Positions 17,873 through 28,856 of a stretch of 64,000 bases of DNA are shown one piece after another. How positions within the stretch are numbered: the first letter of the stretch is position 1; every line of letters starts with the position of its first letter. The notes under the pieces are model-generated. The model saw only the letters and a program-made list of their open reading frames with translations. It did no database searches and was not told the DNA's origin. The stretch is from an uncultured Duodenibacillus sp. Its GTDB lineage: Bacteria; Pseudomonadota; Gammaproteobacteria; Burkholderiales; Burkholderiaceae_F. Both the position numbers and the translations under genes were made by a program. Where the stretch lies: NCBI GenBank assembly GCA_944390715.1, contig CALXQS010000001.1:124001-188000 (forward strand). The letters run 5' to 3'.

Positions 17873-20800
17873 TCAAACAAGTACTTTTTCAATGCCGCCT
17901 TCATCAAGAGCCTTGGCAACGAAGCTGGACAACCACGCATCTCCGAGTCTTAAGTGAGCCATTTCGACAGCTAAAAATTCTGCTTTGGTGCCGGATGAGC
18001 CGTTGTAGCGGCTTAAGCCCTGCAGACAGCCGGGGCAAGCCGTGAGAATTTTGACTGAGCCGTAAAATCCGCCAGCACAGAGCCGATTCTTGTTTTTAGC
18101 AATATCTTCCTCTTTTCTGAAGCGCACCTGCGTGGCAATATCAGGTCGGGCAACAGCAAACGTACCTGATTCTCCGCAGCATCGATCGGTGAGAAGAATT
18201 TGAGAACCATCTGCTGGGTGTACAAGCTCATTGACCGTTTTTACAGGGGCCGGAGCAGCAAATGGGGTATGGCAAGGATCATGAAAGAGATACCGAACGT
18301 TGTCAGATCCTGTAACAGAGATCCCTTTTTCAAGCAGGTAATCATGTATGTCCAGCAAGCGGCAGCCCGGGAAAATTTCCTCGAAGTGATATTCCTTGAG
18401 CTGCTTCATGCAGGTTCCGCAGGAGACGAGGACAGTTTTAATGTCAAGATAGTTGAGAGTATTGGCCAGGCGATGGAAAAGCACACGATTGTTGGTCACG
18501 ATTTTTTCTGCCAACTCGTGCTCTCCAGATCCGATCTGCGGATAACCGCAGCACAAGAACTTTGGCGGAAGAACCGTCTGTACGCCGATATCGTACAAAA
18601 GTGCGAGCACGGCCAGACTCACTTCCGGATAAAGGCGTTCGTTGCCGCAGCCAGGGAAATAAAACACGGCTTCGGCATCCACTGCAGAAGGCTTGCGAAT
18701 AATAGGCGCTGTCGACTGATCGTTCAATCCAAGGATGGCTCGCATCGTGTGCGGCAGCCTCGGAGAAGGAAGCTTGCGGTTGACAAGCGAAACCGTGTAT
18801 TCGACCATTCCCGGTTTGCCTATCGTGCTTTTTGGATGCTGCAGAGCGGCTTTGGAAACGGGCGACAGGAGGTCGCTGGCGATTCTCTGCGCCTTGAAGC
18901 CCCACTGTACAAGGCCTTTTCTAGTTGCTTCTACTGCTCCATTGCTGGTTATCTCTAAAAACTTCATGCCTGCTGCTTTAGCAGCCGGCGTGCCGAGCTC
19001 GCCCATGCGATGAAGCAGGTTTCGAATCAAAATCGTGACTTCGCCAAAATTGATTTTGACCGGACACGGCGTACGGCACTTCATGCAAAGAGTGCAGTGT
19101 TCGCCGAGATCCTCTAGTGCCTGAAGGTGAAGCTTGGACAAACCTCTGCGGGTTTGGCTTTCATAGAGAATGGATTCAATCAGCAGGCTTGTGGCAAGGA
19201 TTTTATTTCTTGGAGAATACAAGAGACTCGCCCGCGGCACATGCGTCGTGCACTTTGATTTGCATTTTCCGCAACGCAGGCAGTTTTTAATGGCATCGCT
19301 GATGGCCTTGACCTGCGTTTGCTGCATGATGAGAGATTCAGCGCCGAGCAAATTGAAGCTGGGCGTATAGATGCGTCTTAAATTGATGTCGGCTTCAAGT
19401 TTGCCTCGATTGAAAACGCGGCTTGGGTCCATGCTGTGCACATAGGTGTGGTAGTCGGCAAGTAGAGATTTATCTAGGAACTCTATTTTCGTCAGACCGA
19501 TGCCGTGTTCTCCGCTGATGGCGCCGCCGAGTTCAATGGCCTTTTCCATGACCATTCGCACGGCAGCAACGCCCTTTTGCATCATGGAGTAATTATCTGA
19601 GTTGAGCGGAATGTTTGTGTGTACGTTGCCATCTCCGGCATGCATATGCAGAGCGATGAAAACACGCCCGCGCAGTACTCGGTCGTGAATGGAATCGATT
19701 TCTGTACGTACCTTTTCAAATACGTCGCCGGAGAAAATGCGAAAGAGTTCGCTGCGGACTTCTTTTTTCCACGAAATGCGCAATTCTCGATCGTAGACAA
19801 TGTCAAAGAGCGTGCATCCAGCGTATTTCCTTTTGAGTTTGGGAGTGATGAGCTTGGCAAGTGAAGTATTTTCGACGGCTGCAGACTCAAAGGGTTTATC
19901 AAGATTATTGAGAGTGTAGAGCCAGTGCTTGCGCACATCTGCGAGAAGATGCCTGGCAGCCGGGACAGAATCGGCAAGCAGCGTTTCCTTGGCGACTCCC
20001 GCGGTCATTGACGGCTTGCCTAGGGATATGTAGCCGCTCAAATAATCGTCGACAGCTTCAAGCATCTCCAATTTGTTTTCAATCGAGCAGCAGATGTTGA
20101 AGCGCTCGCAGGCAAGCGTATAGTCGCCGATTTTGTCAAGCGGAATGACGACGTCTTCATTGAGCTTAAAGGCATTGGTATGCGCACTGATGGCGGCCGT
20201 GCGGCTTCTCTCGTGCCAGAAGCGGAAACGCTCCTCATCTGTTCTGGCAATGAAGCCTTCGCAGTCTGCGCGTGATATGCACATTTTTACTACTTCGGCA
20301 GTGATCCGCTCAAGAGCGCTCAAATTGTCCGAAACGATATCTCCGACGAGAACCATTTTGGGATAGTCGCTTCGGGCGCTTTTAACTGGGTAGTTCACGG
20401 CGTGCAGATAGCGGTCGTCAAGGTGTTCCAGACCAGCCAACATGCACCCTTGAGGATGCGTGTCCAAAAAGCGAGTGATGTCGACAATGGCGGGCCCCGC
20501 GAGCTTGGCGGCACCGAAGAATTCCAGACAGACCGTACGCGTGTATTTGGGCATGCGGTGCAAAATCCACGTCGCCGATGTGATCAGACCATCGGTTCCT
20601 TCTTTTTGTACAGCGGGCAGACCTCCCAAATACTTGTTGGTCACGTCTTTGCCGAGCCCTTTTTTTCTAAAAATGGACCCCGGCATTTCGATGATGCGCT
20701 CGCTTAGAACTCGAGCACTTGAAGGATCGGCCGATTTTCCGTCCTTGACCGTCAGCTTCCAGCGAACAAGATCTTGCTTATGGATCTTGCCCAGGTTGTG

Positions 20801-21817
20801 ATTAAGTCTTTCAACTTCAAGCCAATTGCCATCAGCGGTGACCATGCGGTAGCTTGCCAGATTGTCGACGGCCGTTCCCCAAAGAACGGCTTTTTTGCCG
20901 CCTGAGTTTTCTGCAATGTTGCCGCCGATTGTTGAACTGTCAGCGCTGGCAGGGTCAACAGAAAAGACAAGTCCGTCAAGTGCTGCCGCTTCGGTTACGC
21001 GACGGGTGACTGCTCCGGCTCCTGTATGAATGACGTAGACGTTCCGATTAACTTCTGGAAGCTTTGTAAGATATGGGCGACTAATATGGTCAAGTTTTTC
21101 AGTGTTGATAACCGCGCTCATTTCACTCATGGGCACGGCGCCGCCCGTATAACCGGTACCGCCGCCACGCGGAATGATGACCAACCCTAGAGAGGTGCAT
21201 GCACGCACCAGCGCGGGAATTTCCGACTCACTGCCGGGCGTGATGACGACGAACGGATATTCAATGCGCAAATCCGTGGCATCGGTGACATGCGCCGCAC
21301 GCATAAAAGGATCAAAGTGAATGTTGTCCTCGTTTGTGCAGTGCTTGAGCGTTTTGGAGACTTTTGCTCGCAGCGCCTTGATTCGCGGGAAACTAGCCTC
21401 AAATTTTCTAACCGCCTTGTAGGCCATGCTCAGCAGCTGCACAACTTTTGCGTCTCGTTCGGGATGCTGCAGGTCTCGGCGTTTGTCAATTTCTTTTAAA
21501 CGATGCTCCAGGGCTTCCAAGAGCAGTTTGCGGCGCTCTGCATTGATTAGCAGATCTTCCTGAAGATAGGGATTGCGGTACACGACCCAAATGTCGCCCA
21601 GCACTTCGTAAAGCATGCGAGAGCTGCGACCAGTGCGGCGTTCGCCTCTGAGTTCGAGCAAAAGGTTCCATGCCTTTTCTCCGAGCAGACGGATCACAAT
21701 CTCACGATCCGAGTAGGAAGTGTAGTTGTAGGGAATTTCTCGGATACGCTCAGGAAAATTTTTATTTTGTCCAGAGACGGCGTTTGGTTCGATGTTGTGA
21801 GGTGTCGTGTTGTCCAT
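17873..21817 (-). CDS. Giant FAD-linked oxidoreductase with two Fe-S centres and CCG domains (DUF3683/GlcD-GlcF fusion)
   Basis: The 1314-residue product fuses what are usually separate subunits of a glycolate/D-lactate-type dehydrogenase. In order it has an N-terminal DUF3683-like region (about 30-165), an FAD-binding type 4 domain with [11 protein letters not shown] near 215, an FAD-oxidase C-terminal domain with [14 protein letters not shown] near 750, two 4Fe-4S motifs ([11 protein letters not shown] near 843 and [11 protein letters not shown] near 904), and two CCG domains (CCGYPQIG near 1087 and CCGESGTF near 1212). It probably oxidises a 2-hydroxy acid and passes electrons to the quinone pool; the substrate is not determinable here. 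ATG 21817 (MDNTTPHN) is preferred over an in-frame start 60 nt upstream. Confidence 0.85.
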   Translation of the reverse strand: MDNTTPHNIEPNAVSGQNKNFPERIREIPYNYTSYSDREIVIRLLGEKAWNLLLELRGERRTGRSSRMLYEVLGDIWVVYRNPYLQEDLLINAERRKLLLEALEHRLKEIDKRRDLQHPERDAKVVQLLSMAYKAVRKFEASFPRIKALRAKVSKTLKHCTNEDNIHFDPFMRAAHVTDATDLRIEYPFVVITPGSESEIPALVRACTSLGLVIIPRGGGTGYTGGAVPMSEMSAVINTEKLDHISRPYLTKLPEVNRNVYVIHTGAGAVTRRVTEAAALDGLVFSVDPASADSSTIGGNIAENSGGKKAVLWGTAVDNLASYRMVTADGNWLEVERLNHNLGKIHKQDLVRWKLTVKDGKSADPSSARVLSERIIEMPGSIFRKKGLGKDVTNKYLGGLPAVQKEGTDGLITSATWILHRMPKYTRTVCLEFFGAAKLAGPAIVDITRFLDTHPQGCMLAGLEHLDDRYLHAVNYPVKSARSDYPKMVLVGDIVSDNLSALERITAEVVKMCISRADCEGFIARTDEERFRFWHERSRTAAISAHTNAFKLNEDVVIPLDKIGDYTLACERFNICCSIENKLEMLEAVDDYLSGYISLGKPSMTAGVAKETLLADSVPAARHLLADVRKHWLYTLNNLDKPFESAAVENTSLAKLITPKLKRKYAGCTLFDIVYDRELRISWKKEVRSELFRIFSGDVFEKVRTEIDSIHDRVLRGRVFIALHMHAGDGNVHTNIPLNSDNYSMMQKGVAAVRMVMEKAIELGGAISGEHGIGLTKIEFLDKSLLADYHTYVHSMDPSRVFNRGKLEADINLRRIYTPSFNLLGAESLIMQQTQVKAISDAIKNCLRCGKCKSKCTTHVPRASLLYSPRNKILATSLLIESILYESQTRRGLSKLHLQALEDLGEHCTLCMKCRTPCPVKINFGEVTILIRNLLHRMGELGTPAAKAAGMKFLEITSNGAVEATRKGLVQWGFKAQRIASDLLSPVSKAALQHPKSTIGKPGMVEYTVSLVNRKLPSPRLPHTMRAILGLNDQSTAPIIRKPSAVDAEAVFYFPGCGNERLYPEVSLAVLALLYDIGVQTVLPPKFLCCGYPQIGSGEHELAEKIVTNNRVLFHRLANTLNYLDIKTVLVSCGTCMKQLKEYHFEEIFPGCRLLDIHDYLLEKGISVTGSDNVRYLFHDPCHTPFAAPAPVKTVNELVHPADGSQILLTDRCCGESGTFAVARPDIATQVRFRKEEDIAKNKNRLCAGGFYGSVKILTACPGCLQGLSRYNGSSGTKAEFLAVEMAHLRLGDAWLSSFVAKALDEGGIEKVLV

Positions 21818-22146
21818 GAGCAGGGTCTCAAAACCGAAGTCAGAAAAGGGTTCGAAAATAGTGATCAACGACCGCAAAGAATGCCATTTTTGATTTTACT
21901 TCCACTAGGGCAAAACCCATACTCCGTTTAGATTAAATCAGTGGATCTGAAGTTATTGCTGGCGTAAGCCGCTTTGAGAACCTTGTTCTGGAAAATGTTC
22001 GATAGATTAATAAGCTCGCGCGGCAGCGTGTCGAGGAAAACAAAAAATACAGGGCTTGCCCCTCTGAGCCCGCATGTTCCTCTCTGGCAGCCTAGGCTGC
22101 GGCGTGAAAAATTGTTGAATAAGAAAAAATTTAGGGAGACGACGTT
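21818..22146. promoter_or_regulatory. Divergent promoter region between the FAD oxidoreductase gene and gltB
   Basis: No gene fits in this 329-nt gap, which must hold the promoters for both flanking genes. It contains a 14-bp perfect palindrome, GCAGCCTAGGCTGC (22087-22100), 46 nt before gltB, and an AGGGAG ribosome site (22133-22138) with 8-nt spacing to the gltB ATG. I see no convincing -35/-10 pair. Confidence 0.5.
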
Positions 22147-25100
22147 ATGGCAAGTCTTCAAGCCATGCGGCAAGAAGCTGCCGCAAGGGGGCTCTATTGC
22201 CCTGAAGCTGAAAAAGATGCTTGCGGCGTTGGTTTTGTAGCCAACATAAAGGGAAAAGTTTCTCACAAAGTGATTGAGGATGCGCTGTTGATTTTGCGCA
22301 ATCTGGATCACCGTGGTGCCGTTGGAGCTGATCCGCTTTTTGGTGACGGCGCCGGCATTCTCATTCAAATTCCAGACAGCTTTTATCGTGAGGAACTGTC
22401 AAAGCAGGGAATTGCGCTGCCGGCTCCCGGCGACTATGGGGTAGGCATGATTTTTTTGCCTCGTGAGCCAGCTTCGCGGCAAGCCTGCGAGCAGGAACTT
22501 GAGCGCATGGTAAAAAAAGAGGGACAGGTCTTGCTCGGCTGGCGAGATGTTCCTGTCGACACTGCTATGCAGATGAGCCCTGTTGTGCGTGAGTCGGAGC
22601 CCGTGGTACGGCAGATATTTATCGGACGCGGACCGGATGTCATGGTGCAGGATGCGCTCGAAAGAAAGCTGTACGTGATTCGCAAAAGTGCCTCACACCG
22701 CATCCGCTCATTAAATCTCAAGCATGGAGCCGAATACTTTGTGCCCTCCATGAGTACTCGCACTGTGGTCTACAAAGGGCTTTTGCTGGCCGATCAGGTT
22801 GGACGCTATTACAAAGACTTGCTGAATCCTGCCTGCAAGAGCGCCATCGCTGTCGTACACCAGCGTTTTTCAACCAATACGTTTCCTGCTTGGGCTCTCG
22901 CTCACCCATACCGATATGTCGCGCACAACGGGGAAATCAATACGGTCAAAGGAAACTACAACTGGATCTGTGCTCGTGAAAACGTATGGAAATCTGCTGT
23001 TTTGGGCGATGATGTCAAAAAGCTTGTTCCGCTTATCTACGAAGGGCAGTCGGATACGGCAAGTCTTGATAATGCTGTAGAGCTTTTGGTGATGGCCGGC
23101 TATTCTCTGCCGCAGGCCATGATGATGCTTGTGCCTGAAGCGTGGGAAAAATCATCAACGATGGATCCCGACAGGCAGGCTTTTTATGCGTACCATGCGC
23201 CGATGATGGAGGCTTGGGACGGACCTGCTGCGCTTGTCTTCACCAATGGCGCGCAAATAGGCGCCATGCTCGATAGAAACGGGCTGCGCCCGGCTCGCTA
23301 CATCGTCACCGACGACGATACCGTCGTGCTTGCCTCGGAAGTGGGAGTGCTGCCGATTCCGGAAAGTCGCATTCGACGCAAGTGGCGTATTGAACCGGGC
23401 AAAATGCTTTTGATTGATACGGTTCAGGGACGCATTATCGGCGATGATGAAATTAAAAATCAGGTGGCTCTCGATAAGCCGTACCGCGAATGGGTCGAGC
23501 GACTTAACTTGAGACTTGCTGATCTTACGAATACGCAAAAAGAGGAACAAGAAAGCATCCTTGGTACTATTGGTGAAGAGCGTCTGGCTGAGCTGCAGCG
23601 AATTTTCGGCATGACGCAGGAAGACGTTGATGTTGTTTTAATGCCGATGGCCGTCAAAGGGGTTGAGCCTACGGGATCGATGGGAAATGACGTTTCTCTT
23701 CCCGTACTTTCAAAGCAGAACAAGTCGTTTTTTTCGTATTTCAAGCAGCTTTTTGCTCAGGTAACCAATCCTCCTATTGATCCGATTCGTGAAGAACTTG
23801 TGACCAGTTTGGTGAGCTTTATTGGTCCTAAGCCCAACCTGCTTGATGTCAATAATGTCAATCCCCCGAGACGCATCGAAATTTTGCAGCCGGTGCTTGT
23901 AGACGACGACATGGCCAAACTTCGCTCAATTGATGAGCATACGGCCGGCAAATTTAAAAGCTGTGAAATTGACATCACCTATCCCGCTTCATGGGGGGCT
24001 GACGGAGTTGAAGCTCATCTGGCAAGCCTTTGTGCTCAGGCTGTTGATGCTATCGGCGAGGGCTACAACATCCTGATTGTCAGTGATGAGAAAGTCTGCC
24101 GAGACCGCGTCGCTGTTCCAGTGCTGCTGGCTGTCAGCGCTTTGCACCAGCATCTCATTCATGAGGGGGTGCGGACGAACGTAGGGCTGGTCGTCAACTC
24201 AGGAGCAGTATTTGAAACGCATGACTTCGCGCTTTTGCTTGGCTATGGCGCCGAGGCTGTGCATCCGTATCTGACTCTTGCCACTATCCGCAAGCTTGCA
24301 CCATTGAGCGGGGTGTCTCCCGATGAAGCCGTTTCGCATTATGTGAAGGCTGTTGGAAAAGGACTCACCAAGGTGATGGCCAAGATGGGAATTTGCACCG
24401 TCATGAGCTATCGCGGAGCGCGCATTTTTGAGGCAATCGGCTTAAAGAGCGATTTTGTGAATCAGTATTTTCACGGCACGTCAAGCAAGATTGAAGGCAT
24501 CGGGCTTTTTGAAGTCATGCAGGAGGCCGTTGACAGACATCAAGCGGCGTACGCCGAGAGGATGGCGCCAAAGGGGGAACTGCCGACAGGGGGAGAATAT
24601 GCCTGGCGTTCCGACGGTGAGGAACACATGTGGACGCCGGAGGCGATCGTAAAGCTTCAGCGGGCATCTCGTCAGAAGAATTATCAAACCTACAAGGAAT
24701 ACGCCCGCATCATCAACGATCAGAGCCGTCGTCAAATGACGCTGCGAGGCCTGCTGCGGTTTAAGACGGAAGTTTGTACGCCGGTACCGATAGAAAAGGT
24801 TGAACCAGCAAAGGAAATTGTGCGCCGTTTTGCAACGGGCGCGATGAGCATGGGGTCCATTTCAGCTGAGGCGCACGCCACGTTGGCTGTAGCGATGAAT
24901 CGAATCGGCGGCAAGAGCAACACAGGCGAAGGAGGCGAGGATCCTCGGCGTTATGAGCAGGAGCTCAAAACAGGCCGTTCACCCGTGAAAAAAGGCATGA
25001 AGCTTGCCGATATTCTCGGAAAAGAGCGCATTGTGGCCGATATTGAGCTCGAAGAAGGAGACAGTCTGCGGTCGCGCATCAAGCAGGTCGCAAGCGGTCG

Positions 25101-26832
25101 GTTCGGCGTCACAGAACAATATCTTGCCAGTGCTGACCAGATTCAAATCAAAATGGCGCAGGGAGCCAAACCTGGTGAAGGAGGTCAGCTTCCTGGACAT
25201 AAAGTGTCTGAATACATTGCCGAGCTGCGCTGCTCAGTGCCAGGCGTGGGACTTATTTCCCCGCCACCGCACCATGACATCTACTCGATTGAGGATCTCG
25301 CACAGCTTATCCACGATCTAAAAAGTGCAAACAGCTCGGCCGATATTTCTGTGAAGCTTGTCAGTGAGTCTGGAGTAGGAACGGTTGCGGCTGGCGTGGC
25401 AAAAGCCAAGGCTGATCACATCGTCATTTCAGGGCATGACGGAGGCACCGGAGCCAGTCCGATATCTTCGATCAAGCATGCAGGAAGTGCCTGGGAGATG
25501 GGCCTTTCAGAGACGCAGCAGACGCTCGTGATCAACAACTTGAGAGAGCGGGTCGTTTTGCAGGTTGACGGGCAGATCAAAACGGGCCGTGATGTCGTCA
25601 TTGGCGCCTTGCTGGGTGCCGATGAATTCGGTTTTGCTACGGCGCCTTTGGTAGTTGAAGGCTGCTTGATGATGAGGCAGTGCCATCTCAATACATGTCC
25701 AGTCGGCATCGCTACGCAGGATCCTGAGTTGAGAAAGCGCTTTAAGGGAAAGCCGTCGAGCGTTGTGAACTACTTTTTCTTTGTGGCAGAGGAAGTGCGT
25801 GAAATCATGGCCGAGCTTGGCATCTGCCGCTTTGAGGACTTGATCGGCAGAAGCGATCTTCTGGCGCAGCGAGAGGATGTACGCAATTGGAAGGCTCAGG
25901 GCATTGAGCTTTCAAAACTTCTTTACAGACCGCAGGTTCCCTCTCAGCTCGTTCGCCACAGTGCCTCGCAAAACCATGAACTCGAAAAAAGTCTGGATGC
26001 ACGCATTCTGCATGAGATTTCCTCGAGCATTGTCTCGGCACGGCAAGTGCGGCTGGAGCTTCCCATCAGCAATGTGGATCGAACTGTAGGAACGCAAATC
26101 GCACATGCCATCGTGCGGCAGCATGGCGCCAAGGGGTTGCCTGAAGGAACGATTCATCTGCTTTTTAAGGGGACGGCAGGACAGTCTTTCGGTGCCTTTG
26201 CCGTTGCGGGTATGACGCTTGAGCTCGAAGGCGACGCAAATGACTACGTTGGCAAAGGGCTTTCAGGCGGGTGCATCATCGTGCGTGCCAACAAAGATTT
26301 TCATGGCAAAGCGGAGCAAAACATCATCGCAGGCAATACGATGCTTTACGGCGCCACCAGCGGAGAGGCTTTTTTTAACGGCGTCGTGGGCGAGCGCTTT
26401 GCAGTTCGGCTGTCAGGCGCAAATGCCGTTGTAGAGGGAACGGGCGATCATGGCTGCGAATACATGACGGGAGGAACCGTCGTCGTTCTTGGAGAAACGG
26501 GGCGCAACTTTGCCTCCGGCATGTCGGGCGGCGTGGCTTTTGTCTTTGATGCACAAGGAGATTTTGAGTCGCATTGCAATACTGCGATGGTCGCTCTTGA
26601 GCGCGTCATGAGCAGTGAGGACCAAAAGCGCACGAGCGATCCTCGATGCTGGCATGCTGGGCGAACCGATGAGGAACTTTTAAAGGATCTCATTTCTAAG
26701 CATGCACGGCTTACTGGTTCAAAGCTGGCCGAAGAGCTGCTCGAACATTGGCAAAACGTGCGGTCTCATTTTGTCAAAGTCATGCCGCTGCAGTATAAGC
26801 AGGCGCTTTTAGTCAAGGCTGGGCTTATTTAA
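22147..26832 (+). CDS. gltB: Glutamate synthase (NADPH) large subunit
   Basis: Makes glutamate from glutamine and 2-oxoglutarate together with GltD. The 1561-residue product has an N-terminal glutamine amidotransferase domain whose mature catalytic residue should be Cys26 (ACGVGFVA) after removal of a 25-residue propeptide. A central domain follows, then the FMN-binding synthase domain with the GEGGEDP and [12 protein letters not shown] motifs, the 3Fe-4S cysteines in [15 protein letters not shown], and a C-terminal beta-helix GXGXG domain ([21 protein letters not shown], glycine-rich). A strong ribosome site precedes the ATG. gltD follows after 15 nt. Confidence 0.97.
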   Translation: MASLQAMRQEAAARGLYCPEAEKDACGVGFVANIKGKVSHKVIEDALLILRNLDHRGAVGADPLFGDGAGILIQIPDSFYREELSKQGIALPAPGDYGVGMIFLPREPASRQACEQELERMVKKEGQVLLGWRDVPVDTAMQMSPVVRESEPVVRQIFIGRGPDVMVQDALERKLYVIRKSASHRIRSLNLKHGAEYFVPSMSTRTVVYKGLLLADQVGRYYKDLLNPACKSAIAVVHQRFSTNTFPAWALAHPYRYVAHNGEINTVKGNYNWICARENVWKSAVLGDDVKKLVPLIYEGQSDTASLDNAVELLVMAGYSLPQAMMMLVPEAWEKSSTMDPDRQAFYAYHAPMMEAWDGPAALVFTNGAQIGAMLDRNGLRPARYIVTDDDTVVLASEVGVLPIPESRIRRKWRIEPGKMLLIDTVQGRIIGDDEIKNQVALDKPYREWVERLNLRLADLTNTQKEEQESILGTIGEERLAELQRIFGMTQEDVDVVLMPMAVKGVEPTGSMGNDVSLPVLSKQNKSFFSYFKQLFAQVTNPPIDPIREELVTSLVSFIGPKPNLLDVNNVNPPRRIEILQPVLVDDDMAKLRSIDEHTAGKFKSCEIDITYPASWGADGVEAHLASLCAQAVDAIGEGYNILIVSDEKVCRDRVAVPVLLAVSALHQHLIHEGVRTNVGLVVNSGAVFETHDFALLLGYGAEAVHPYLTLATIRKLAPLSGVSPDEAVSHYVKAVGKGLTKVMAKMGICTVMSYRGARIFEAIGLKSDFVNQYFHGTSSKIEGIGLFEVMQEAVDRHQAAYAERMAPKGELPTGGEYAWRSDGEEHMWTPEAIVKLQRASRQKNYQTYKEYARIINDQSRRQMTLRGLLRFKTEVCTPVPIEKVEPAKEIVRRFATGAMSMGSISAEAHATLAVAMNRIGGKSNTGEGGEDPRRYEQELKTGRSPVKKGMKLADILGKERIVADIELEEGDSLRSRIKQVASGRFGVTEQYLASADQIQIKMAQGAKPGEGGQLPGHKVSEYIAELRCSVPGVGLISPPPHHDIYSIEDLAQLIHDLKSANSSADISVKLVSESGVGTVAAGVAKAKADHIVISGHDGGTGASPISSIKHAGSAWEMGLSETQQTLVINNLRERVVLQVDGQIKTGRDVVIGALLGADEFGFATAPLVVEGCLMMRQCHLNTCPVGIATQDPELRKRFKGKPSSVVNYFFFVAEEVREIMAELGICRFEDLIGRSDLLAQREDVRNWKAQGIELSKLLYRPQVPSQLVRHSASQNHELEKSLDARILHEISSSIVSARQVRLELPISNVDRTVGTQIAHAIVRQHGAKGLPEGTIHLLFKGTAGQSFGAFAVAGMTLELEGDANDYVGKGLSGGCIIVRANKDFHGKAEQNIIAGNTMLYGATSGEAFFNGVVGERFAVRLSGANAVVEGTGDHGCEYMTGGTVVVLGETGRNFASGMSGGVAFVFDAQGDFESHCNTAMVALERVMSSEDQKRTSDPRCWHAGRTDEELLKDLISKHARLTGSKLAEELLEHWQNVRSHFVKVMPLQYKQALLVKAGLI

Positions 26833-26847
26833 GAAGGAGATGATTCC

Positions 26848-28347
26848 ATGACAAGACAAAATCTCGAGCCGGCCAAAGCGCAGCGCATCGAATTCGGTCA
26901 TCAAAGCATTCAGGAGCGCATCAAGCATTTCAAGGACTTTACGATTGCGCTCACCGATGAACAGATTCAAGTACAGGTGCGGCGTTGTCTGCATTGCGGA
27001 ACGCCTTTTTGTTCCGCCAGCTGCCCCCTTCATAATCGCCCAGTGGACTTCAACCGATTGGTGCGCGACGGGAAATGGAGAGCTGCCTGGGAGTGCTTGA
27101 ATGCAACAAACAGTTTCCCGGAGTTCACCAGTCGTGTCTGTCCGGCAATTTGCGAGGCTGGCTGCACGCAGTATTACTTGGAAGATGCTGCCGTAGGCAT
27201 TAAAACGGTCGAGAGAGCCATTATCGACCGTGCTTGGCTTTCGGGTTGGGTGAGGCCGGCGGTCGCACAGCAAAAAACAGCAAAACGCGTGGCTGTGGTC
27301 GGTTCCGGGCCGGCGGGTTTGGCTTGTGCACAGCTTCTTGCGCGGGCGGGGCACGATGTTGTGGTGTATGAAAAAAATGCACGTGCCGGAGGACTGCTGC
27401 GCTATGGCATCCCTGACTTTAAGCTTGCCAAAGAGCTTGTTGACCGTCGCATTGAGCAGATGCAGGCAGAAGGCGTGAAATTTGAACTGGCAACGGCGGT
27501 GGCTGTTGAGAAGTTTCCTTTAGGGGTGCACAGCGATGCATGCAAGGTGATCGAAGCCGATGAGCTGCGCAGAAATTTTGATGCTGTAGTGCTTGCCTGT
27601 GGGGCAGAAGTGCCGCGAGATCTCTCCGTTGAAGGGCGCCAGGGCAAGGGAACACATTTTGCATTGGAGCTTTTGCAGGGGAAAAACAAGGTGCTTGCCG
27701 GAGAGATTAGGCAAGCTCCGGTGTCGGCTAAGGGGTGCGATGTTGCCATTATCGGCGGAGGCGATACGGGCAGCGATTGTGTGGGCATTGCCAGACGCCA
27801 GGGTGCTGGAAAAATTTACCAAATTGACATCAGCCCTTGCCCGCCAGAAAAAGAAGATAAAGAACTGACCTGGCCTGATTGGCCTTATAAGCTGCGCACA
27901 TCGACCTCTCAGCAGGAGGGATGCGAGAGGCTTTGGAGTACGGCCACTAAGCGGATTCTTCTGAACGACAATGGAGAGGTCCGCGGCATTGAGTGCGTCA
28001 AGCTTGATTGGAGTGTCGATGAGCATGGGCGCAGGATCTCAAAAGAGGTTTCAAATTCTCGATTTGAAATTGCTGTTGGTCGTGTTTTTATTGCCATGGG
28101 GTTTCTGCATGCCGTGCCGTCTTTGCTTGATGCGTTTGGCGTGCAAACAGACGCTCGTGGAAACGCTCAAGCGCAGATCGAGACGGGAGAGCATCCGTTT
28201 GCAACGTCCGTTGATGGAGTTTTTGCTTGCGGAGATGCCAGAAGCGGACAGTCTCTCGTGGTGCGCGCCATGAGTGAAGGCCGGCGGTGCGCACGAGCCG
28301 TGGATCTTTACCTTATGGGGACAACGGACATGCCGCCATGGCGTTGA
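26848..28347 (+). CDS. gltD: Glutamate synthase (NADPH) small subunit
   Basis: Supplies electrons from NADPH through FAD and 4Fe-4S clusters to GltB. The 499-residue product has the N-terminal cysteine motifs CLHCGTPFCSASCP and CPAICEAGC, an FAD-binding VVGSGPAGLACAQ (about 150-162), and an NADPH-binding IIGGGDTGSDCVG. AAGGAG lies just upstream of the ATG, and the short spacing to gltB indicates one operon. Confidence 0.97.
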   Translation: MTRQNLEPAKAQRIEFGHQSIQERIKHFKDFTIALTDEQIQVQVRRCLHCGTPFCSASCPLHNRPVDFNRLVRDGKWRAAWECLNATNSFPEFTSRVCPAICEAGCTQYYLEDAAVGIKTVERAIIDRAWLSGWVRPAVAQQKTAKRVAVVGSGPAGLACAQLLARAGHDVVVYEKNARAGGLLRYGIPDFKLAKELVDRRIEQMQAEGVKFELATAVAVEKFPLGVHSDACKVIEADELRRNFDAVVLACGAEVPRDLSVEGRQGKGTHFALELLQGKNKVLAGEIRQAPVSAKGCDVAIIGGGDTGSDCVGIARRQGAGKIYQIDISPCPPEKEDKELTWPDWPYKLRTSTSQQEGCERLWSTATKRILLNDNGEVRGIECVKLDWSVDEHGRRISKEVSNSRFEIAVGRVFIAMGFLHAVPSLLDAFGVQTDARGNAQAQIETGEHPFATSVDGVFACGDARSGQSLVVRAMSEGRRCARAVDLYLMGTTDMPPWR

Positions 28348-28856
28348 TGAGAACAAAAGCAATTGTTGCGTTTGCATATTGCCAGGTCAACACGAAGCGT
28401 ATCGGACAACGATTGCTTCTTTTGACCTGGCAGTCCACAGTGTCGCCAACCGGATAAAACAGCGAGACTCTAGAGGGAAAGTCCAAAACCACGCCGCTAG
28501 CCTTATTGGTGAGGAGCATGGTGCTCTGCGCTGTGAATGCAGCAAGATCGCCTTTGCCGTGATTGGAAGCTGTTTGATACATAAATGGCTAGCTGTTGCC
28601 TGGGAATAAGCGGACATTTTCAGATCTCTGATTGCGAATTGCCGGCGCTTGTCTTTCAGAAATTTCAGATGACTGCGAGCAAAAATTTTTTCAAGATTTG
28701 CGGAAAAGCAGTCTTGCTTTGTTTGATGAGAGGATTTGTTCATGGATTTTGAGATTTTTTTCGGCTCCCAAGATCCCTAAATGCTCGTATATTTAAGAAC
28801 TTCCCCAACAACATGAATAACGCTCCAGTTCCTCGGTTTGGAGCAAGGAAAAGAAA
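28348..28856. other. 509-nt intergenic region between gltD and ilvA
   Basis: I find no convincing protein gene here. The left part holds a long imperfect inverted repeat (28380-28432, entered separately). The right part becomes AT-rich and includes a TATATT at 28788-28793 that could be a -10 element for ilvA, without a clear -35. Two overlapping minus-strand frames (28313-28582 and 28387-28743) have no recognisable features. The region could encode a small RNA or a decayed gene. Confidence 0.5.
28380..28432 (+). repeat. Long composite stem-loop downstream of gltD
   Basis: The outer arms TGCCAGGTCAA (28380-28390) and TTGACCTGGCA (28422-28432) are perfectly complementary over 11 bp. Inside them GAAGC (28394-28398) pairs with GCTTC (28415-28419) and ATCG (28401-28404) with CGAT (28410-28413), leaving a 5-nt loop. 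That gives 20 base pairs in 53 nt. No U-run follows, so it is not a classic intrinsic terminator; an mRNA-protecting 3' hairpin, Rho-region structure or small-RNA element is possible. Confidence 0.65.

Noticed and set aside
28472-28484. AGAGGGAAAGTCC resembling part of RNase P RNA
   Set aside because: Only a short match to one conserved region; the other RNase P RNA helices and conserved blocks are not found in the flanks.
28313-28582. Minus-strand 89-codon frame between gltD and ilvA
   Set aside because: It overlaps gltD, contains the long inverted repeat, has no ribosome site or recognisable domain, and a second frame overlaps it; not strong enough to call a gene.
28387-28743. Minus-strand 118-codon frame in the same gap
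   Set aside because: No recognisable family or ribosome site; overlaps the other frame and the stem-loop.
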